Positions 6,874-7,936 of a stretch of 7,936 nt of DNA are shown here, piece by piece. Every line of letters begins with the position of its first letter. Position 1 is the stretch's first letter. Source of the DNA: Alphaproteobacteria bacterium (lineage in GTDB: Bacteria > Pseudomonadota > Alphaproteobacteria > DSM-16000 > Inquilinaceae). The DNA is taken from contig JAJUFW010000114.1 of the NCBI GenBank assembly GCA_029263555.1, positions 1 through 7,936 of the forward strand, in the 5' to 3' direction. Position numbers and translations under genes: made by a program. The notes beneath the pieces were generated by a model. The model had not been told where the DNA came from, did no database searches, and saw only the letters and a program-made list of their open reading frames with translations.

Positions 6874-7936
6874 ATGGGCGCGATGAACCCGACCCCCGGA
6901 AATCTCTCCGCTTCGACGCAGGCTGACCCGACCCGCTCCGTCGCCGATGCCGGAGGCGGGGGAGGCCGGGCGCCGTCGTGGTGGCGCTGGGTGAGGGCGC
7001 GGGCGACCCTCGTCTTCGGCGTCCTGGTGTTCGCACTGGCGCTGGTCGCCCTGCACCATCTCCTTGCCGACTTCCAGTACGACGAGGTGATGGATCACCT
7101 CCGTTCCCTGCCCTGGACGGCGGTCTTCGCCGCCCTCTTCCTCACGATTCTCAGCTATCTGACCCTCGCTGGCTACGATCTTTCGGCCCTTCACTATGTC
7201 GGTACGCGGCTGCCGTTCCGGACCGTGCTCTACGCCTCGTTCACCGGCTACGCGATCAGCAACAATCTGGGCTTCTCGATGCTCAGCGGCGGCTCGGTGC
7301 GCTACCGGGTCTATTCGGCGGCCGGACTGCCGGTCGCGGACGTGGCCAGGGTCATCGTGTTCTGCAGCGTCACCTTCACGGTCGGCCTGTGCGCGGTCGG
7401 CAGCGCCGGCTTCTTTCTCCAGCCGCAGATGGTGGCCCGGCTCCTGCACCTGCCGGTGGTGGTGGTTCAGATCATCGCCGGGCTGCTGATCGCACTCCTG
7501 TTCGGGACGCTGGTCATGTCGGCGCTGCTGCACCGGGGCATCCGGGTCGGCCGCTGGACGGTCGAAGTGCCGTCGCCCGGGCTGGTCCTGATGCAGATCG
7601 TCATATCGTCGGCCGACATCCTGTTGACTGCAGGGGCCCTGTTCGTCCTGCTGCCGCCGCACGAACTGGGATTCAGCGCCTTTCTCGGCATCTATTGCGC
7701 CGCCTTGCTGGCCGGCATCATCAGCCACGTGCCGGGCGGCATCGGGATCTTCGAATCGATCATCCTCATCGGCCTTGCCGGACGGGTGCCGGCGGCCGGT
7801 GTGCTGGGCGCGCTGGTGGTCTACCGGACGATCTACTACCTGTTGCCGATGGTCCTCGCGACCCTGATGCTCGCGATCGGCGAATTGGCGGAGCACCGTC
7901 GGCGCGCCATCCATTTCTTTCATCTGGCCGCCCGGG
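6874..7936 (+). CDS. mprF: MprF-like phospholipid flippase domain protein, N-terminal part (cut by window edge)
   Basis: The frame is open from 6874 to the end of the window (354 residues) without a stop. After a Gly-rich cytoplasmic start (1-35) come about seven or eight hydrophobic segments, for example at about 44-64, 82-108, 158-182, 194-219, 238-260, 266-284 and 313-336. The family motifs are plain: AGYDLSALHYVG (99-110), FTGYAISNNLGF (123-134), SGGSVRYRVYS (138-148) and SHVPGGIGIFE (284-294), as in the UPF0104/LPG_synthase_TM domain. In full-length MprF this domain flips aminoacyl-phosphatidylglycerol, and a C-terminal synthetase domain makes it, lowering surface charge and raising resistance to cationic peptides. 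The synthetase half would lie past the window, so a stand-alone YbhN-like protein cannot be excluded; still, the frame already exceeds that length, favouring MprF. ATG 6883 is an alternative start; neither has a strong ribosome site. Confidence 0.85.
   Translation, partial: MGAMNPTPGNLSASTQADPTRSVADAGGGGGRAPSWWRWVRARATLVFGVLVFALALVALHHLLADFQYDEVMDHLRSLPWTAVFAALFLTILSYLTLAGYDLSALHYVGTRLPFRTVLYASFTGYAISNNLGFSMLSGGSVRYRVYSAAGLPVADVARVIVFCSVTFTVGLCAVGSAGFFLQPQMVARLLHLPVVVVQIIAGLLIALLFGTLVMSALLHRGIRVGRWTVEVPSPGLVLMQIVISSADILLTAGALFVLLPPHELGFSAFLGIYCAALLAGIISHVPGGIGIFESIILIGLAGRVPAAGVLGALVVYRTIYYLLPMVLATLMLAIGELAEHRRRAIHFFHLAAR

Noticed and set aside
6861..6926. Small 21-codon frame overlapping the mprF-like start, with a purine-rich stretch before its ATG
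   Set aside because: The purine stretch is too close to the ATG to be a good ribosome site, the peptide has no hydrophobic or regulatory character, and such frames are common by chance.
6805..7923. Open frame of 372 codons on the minus strand
   Set aside because: It is antisense to the mprF-like gene. The product is a low-complexity run of Arg, Asp, Gln and His, while the plus strand encodes clear membrane segments and family motifs.

Overview
This is a GC-rich stretch of about 7.9 kb that reads as the chromosome of an alphaproteobacterium, probably near the Rhodospirillales. The pointers are a DUF3576 lipoprotein (a family I know from Alphaproteobacteria), a Rhodospirillales-like general porin ending in Phe, and strong third-position GC that opens long false reading frames opposite nearly every gene. 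I see no insertion sequence, prophage, CRISPR array, tRNA or rRNA. I did not find an obviously new multi-gene system. The more unusual signals are in the non-coding stretches.

Layout. Positions 1-970 (+) are the tail of a glycan-synthesis operon: the C-terminal end of a GT4-type glycosyltransferase, cut by the window edge, overlaps by 4 nt an FkbM-family methyltransferase. Facing it on the minus strand, in transcription order, are a DegP/HtrA periplasmic protease (6624-5137), an OmpR-type response regulator (5055-4384), its overlapping sensor kinase (4391-2952), an outer-membrane porin (2654-1611) with a clear intrinsic terminator, and a DUF3576 lipoprotein (1519-986). Divergent from degP and running off the right edge is the N-terminal membrane part of an MprF-like phospholipid flippase/synthetase (from 6874, +).

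The central genes share an envelope theme. They comprise periplasmic protein quality control, a two-component system sensing across the inner membrane, an outer-membrane channel, a probable outer-membrane lipoprotein, and a lipid-modifying membrane protein. The kinase and regulator are a translationally coupled pair. That they control degP, the porin or mprF is inference from position only.

The two substantial gaps, 2655-2951 and 6625-6873, hold AT-richer patches and several inverted repeats. The degP leader is the most striking: three nested or competing inverted repeats lie directly upstream of the start codon, and one overlaps the ribosome binding site.
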